Program-made: the position numbers and the translations under genes
Assembly: GCA_023396665.1 (NCBI GenBank)
Contig: JAEWVL010000056.1
Coordinates: forward strand, 1-6,158
DNA length: 6,158 bases
Reading direction: 5' to 3'
DNA from: Spirochaetota bacterium
GTDB taxonomy: Bacteria; Spirochaetota; UBA4802; JAFGJZ01
Part shown: positions 5,501 through 6,158 of the stretch, piece by piece
Position numbering within the stretch: position 1 is the first letter of the stretch
Layout of the letters: every line of letters starts with the position of its first letter
The notes under the pieces: model-generated
The model's input: the letters and a program-made list of their open reading frames with translations, nothing else
Database searches by the model: none
Told to the model about the DNA's origin: nothing

Positions 5501-5554
5501 ACTGATCAGTAAAGAACTGCTATAAGCACTCACGTAACGAAATAACAAGCAGTT
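5501..5554. promoter_or_regulatory. Operator-like palindromes upstream of the lipoprotein gene
   Basis: ACTGATCAGT (5501-5510) is a perfect 10-base palindrome. AACTGCT (5515-5521) and AGCAGTT (5548-5554) form a perfect inverted repeat with a 26-base spacer. A weak promoter-like pair overlaps the second arm: TTGTGA (5553-5558), 16 bases, TAAAAC (5575-5580). Binding by either regulator is possible but unproven. Confidence 0.3.
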
Positions 5555-5598
5555 GTGAATCCGATTTATCAAAATAAAACAATTATCTGGAGAGCTTA

Positions 5599-6158
5599 AT
5601 GAAAAGAAAATTTACATTATTTACCGTACTTATATCTGTACTGAGCATGGTTCTGTTCGGTGCCTGTGAAAGCGGCACCGAAGGCACCGATACTAAAAAA
5701 GTCACCATACTGAGCATTGAACAAACAGGCGGAACATCCGGATCCGTTGAATCAAGCGGATTGATTATCTCCTTCGATGTTGAACCTACAACGTTAACTG
5801 CAGATGATATCACCGTAAGCGGTGCGACTAAGGGAACACTTTCAGAAAGCGGCACCGAAAGAACTCTTGTTATCACAAACATCACAGTCGAAAATGAAGA
5901 ATCAGTATCAGTTACCATAGCCAGTCCCGAAGGATATACGATCAGCGGGTCACCAGTGACTGCGGTCGTGTATAACCTTGTCATTGGCATGGACTATCTC
6001 GGCGGGAAATTGGCCTGTGTTTTCAAAGAGGGGGATCCCGGATTTGTTTCAGGTGAAACACACGGTATTGTCGCAGCTGTCGAAGATCTGAATGAAACGG
6101 CTACCTGGATTGAAGACAAATTTTTGTGGGATCAAGCCGTAAGTGGTGGAACCTCAAC
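5599..6158 (+). CDS. Surface lipoprotein with Ig-like repeat and DUF1566-like module (cut at right edge)
   Basis: ATG 5599 follows GGAGAG (5589-5594) at normal spacing. The window shows 186 codons without a stop. Residues 1-22 are a lipoprotein signal peptide: basic KRK, a hydrophobic core, then LFGAC with Cys23 as the lipidated residue. Phe at -3 fits relaxed spirochaetal lipoboxes. A Gly/Ser/Thr-rich linker follows. Residues about 34-124 form a beta-rich domain with TTLTADDITVSGATKGTL and GYTISGSPVTAVVYN, a repeat type I recognise from Treponema surface proteins. Residues from 126 (VIGMDYLGGKLACVFKEGD, then THGIVAAVEDLNETATW) resemble the opening of DUF1566-like modules of surface proteins. 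The protein is expected to be membrane-anchored and displayed, with a binding or adhesive role not shown. It is the only long gene here with a clear Shine-Dalgarno sequence at the chosen plus-strand start. The C terminus lies outside the window. Confidence 0.88.
   Translation, partial: MKRKFTLFTVLISVLSMVLFGACESGTEGTDTKKVTILSIEQTGGTSGSVESSGLIISFDVEPTTLTADDITVSGATKGTLSESGTERTLVITNITVENEESVSVTIASPEGYTISGSPVTAVVYNLVIGMDYLGGKLACVFKEGDPGFVSGETHGIVAAVEDLNETATWIEDKFLWDQAVSGGTS

Noticed and set aside
5583..5990. Minus-strand 135-codon frame opposite the lipoprotein
   Set aside because: Low-complexity Ser/Val/Thr composition typical of an antisense shadow; the plus strand has a lipobox and known domain patterns.
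1..6158. CRISPR array, tRNA or rRNA genes
   Set aside because: No regularly spaced direct repeats and no tRNA or rRNA signatures seen on either strand.

Overview
The window looks like accessory chromosome from a spirochaete, most likely Treponema or a close relative. The best taxonomic clue is the lipoprotein at the right end. It has a relaxed spirochaetal lipobox (LFGAC), then an Ig-like repeat of the 'LTADDITVSGATKGTL ... GYTISGSP' type that recurs in Treponema surface proteins, then the start of a DUF1566-like module. AT-rich spacers and one-component regulators with multi-pass membrane sensors fit this. No gene could be given a symbol, and the assignment rests on remembered family patterns, not a search.

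Layout, left to right. (1) Positions 1-169, minus strand: the first 56 codons of an IS1182/IS5-like transposase that runs off the left edge. Its probable outer end lies near 280-296. (2) Positions 464-1717, plus: a cytoplasmic TPR protein with an unrecognised C-terminal half, preceded by a long near-perfect hairpin (386-434). (3) Positions 1834-3063, plus: a 7-TM + PAS + LuxR-type HTH regulator with an operator-like dyad over its promoter. (4) Positions 3064-3429: no large gene, but a 41-codon ORF with the best Shine-Dalgarno sequence in the window, buried in a hairpin. (5) Positions 3430-3834, minus: a 134-residue exported or membrane-anchored protein of unknown function. (6) Positions 3835-4232: noncoding, with one orphan terminator-like hairpin. 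(7) Positions 4233-5345, plus: a 7-TM + AraC-type HTH regulator. (8) Positions 5346-5598: noncoding, rich in dyads. (9) Positions 5599-6158, plus: the lipoprotein, cut by the right edge.

How the genes might work together is inference. Two membrane-embedded transcription factors of similar design but different DNA-binding domains flank a small exported protein, and a surface lipoprotein follows the second. This is compatible with an envelope-sensing locus in which each regulator reads a membrane or extracellular signal and acts directly on DNA without a kinase or response regulator. Each gene has its own spacer of more than 100 bases, so they look like separate transcription units. The transposase fragment suggests a locus exposed to insertion. 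The least explained elements are the occluded small ORF at 3225-3350 and the hairpin at 386-434.
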